The notes below the pieces were generated by a model. The model had not been told where the DNA came from, searched no databases, and saw only the letters and a program-made list of their open reading frames with translations. This document shows, piece by piece, positions 63,821-64,000 of a stretch of 64,000 nt of DNA; position 1 is the stretch's first letter, and every line of letters begins with the position of its first letter. Source of the stretch: Lederbergia wuyishanensis (GTDB lineage: Bacteria; Bacillota; Bacilli; Bacillales; Bacillaceae_C); the NCBI RefSeq assembly GCF_022900255.1, contig NZ_JALIRM010000001.1, positions 930,001-994,000 on the forward strand, read 5' to 3'. The position numbers and the translations under genes are program-made.

Positions 63821-64000
63821 TATACCTCTCTCCCTTTCAAATATTCTTTCATCGCATGTAATGCCATTTCATATCCATAAAATCCAAATCCTGAAATTTG
63901 TCCAATTGAAACGGGAGCCGTAACAGAATGTTTTCTAAACTCTTCTCTAGCATGAACATTTGAAATATGAACCTCAATAACAGGAAGATCAATAGATGAG
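63820..64000 (-). CDS. aroQ: 3-dehydroquinate dehydratase type II, C-terminal part (runs off window end)
   Basis: About 59 C-terminal residues are in the window: [20 protein letters not shown] and [34 protein letters not shown] is the type-II dehydroquinase motif with the catalytic His region, and GQISGFG the conserved Gly-rich loop. It is the shikimate pathway step from 3-dehydroquinate to 3-dehydroshikimate. B. subtilis yqhS lies upstream of papA in the same way. Confidence 0.95.
   Translation of the reverse strand, partial: SSIDLPVIEVHISNVHAREEFRKHSVTAPVSIGQISGFGFYGYEMALHAMKEYLKGREV

Overview
The window looks like the chromosome of an AT-rich, endospore-forming member of the Bacillaceae. 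The evidence is the sporulation genes (spoIIM, spo0A, spoIVB, spoIIIAA-AH), strong AGGAGG-type ribosome binding sites, frequent TTG and GTG starts, and gene order close to the B. subtilis deoB-xerD-fur-spoIIM ... bkd ... spo0A-spoIVB-recN-ahrC-dxs-ispA-xseAB-folD-nusB-accCB-spoIIIA-efp-papA-aroQ region. It is not B. subtilis: several loci are added, lost or moved. No rRNA, tRNA, prophage, insertion sequence or CRISPR array was found.

Layout. 1-5.3 kb (minus): 5' part of deoB, then xerD, yqzK, fur, spoIIM, an endonuclease Q-like gene and nudF. 5.4-7.3 kb (plus): an aldo/keto reductase, then a sinI-sinR locus preceded by Spo0A-box-like sites and a c-di-GMP-I (GEMM-I) riboswitch. 7.3-12.1 kb: a 3-oxoacid CoA-transferase pair, xpaC-yaaN, a putative small lipoprotein and an HMG-CoA lyase. 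12.3-15.3 kb: two small Fe-S-type proteins, then an SOS-type Y-family polymerase with a YolD partner; its leader is filled with palindromic repeats below a LexA box. 15.3-24.6 kb: yqjQ-yqjP, T-box-controlled proI, namA, rnz, zwf, yueI, a second Y-family polymerase and a solitary CheW. 24.6-40.5 kb: a YqjE peptidase, then a catabolic block holding propionyl-CoA carboxylase beta, methylmalonyl-CoA epimerase, MeaB, MutB, MutA, the Bkd complex with its E3, and leucine dehydrogenase. Prli42, an L,D-transpeptidase and BrxB lie among them. 40.6-46.1 kb: glycerophosphodiesterase, spo0A, spoIVB, recN, argR. 46.2-56.5 kb: a housekeeping series in which an OLE RNA and its protein partner OapA sit between ispA and dxs, followed by xseBA, folD, nusB, yqhY and accCB. 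57-64 kb: the spoIIIA operon, efp, papA and the 3' end of aroQ.

How the genes work together. Branched-chain amino acids are deaminated by Bcd and oxidised by the Bkd complex. Propionyl-CoA is carboxylated, epimerised and rearranged to succinyl-CoA by YqjD, Mce and MutAB with MeaB. HMG-CoA lyase and the CoA-transferase fit the leucine end of the same network. The ptb, buk and bkdR genes that accompany bkd in B. subtilis are absent here. Spo0A, SinI/SinR, SpoIVB, SpoIIM and SpoIIIA form the developmental set.

Most notable points: (1) a c-di-GMP-I riboswitch directly upstream of sinI, with mutually exclusive helices predicting translational activation by c-di-GMP, below Spo0A-like boxes; (2) the OLE RNA-OapA pair with a visible 9-bp terminal helix; (3) palindromic repeats filling the leader of an SOS-type polymerase; (4) an apparent ATT start for spoIIIAD; (5) a 30-residue Prli42 gene that size-filtered gene calling misses.
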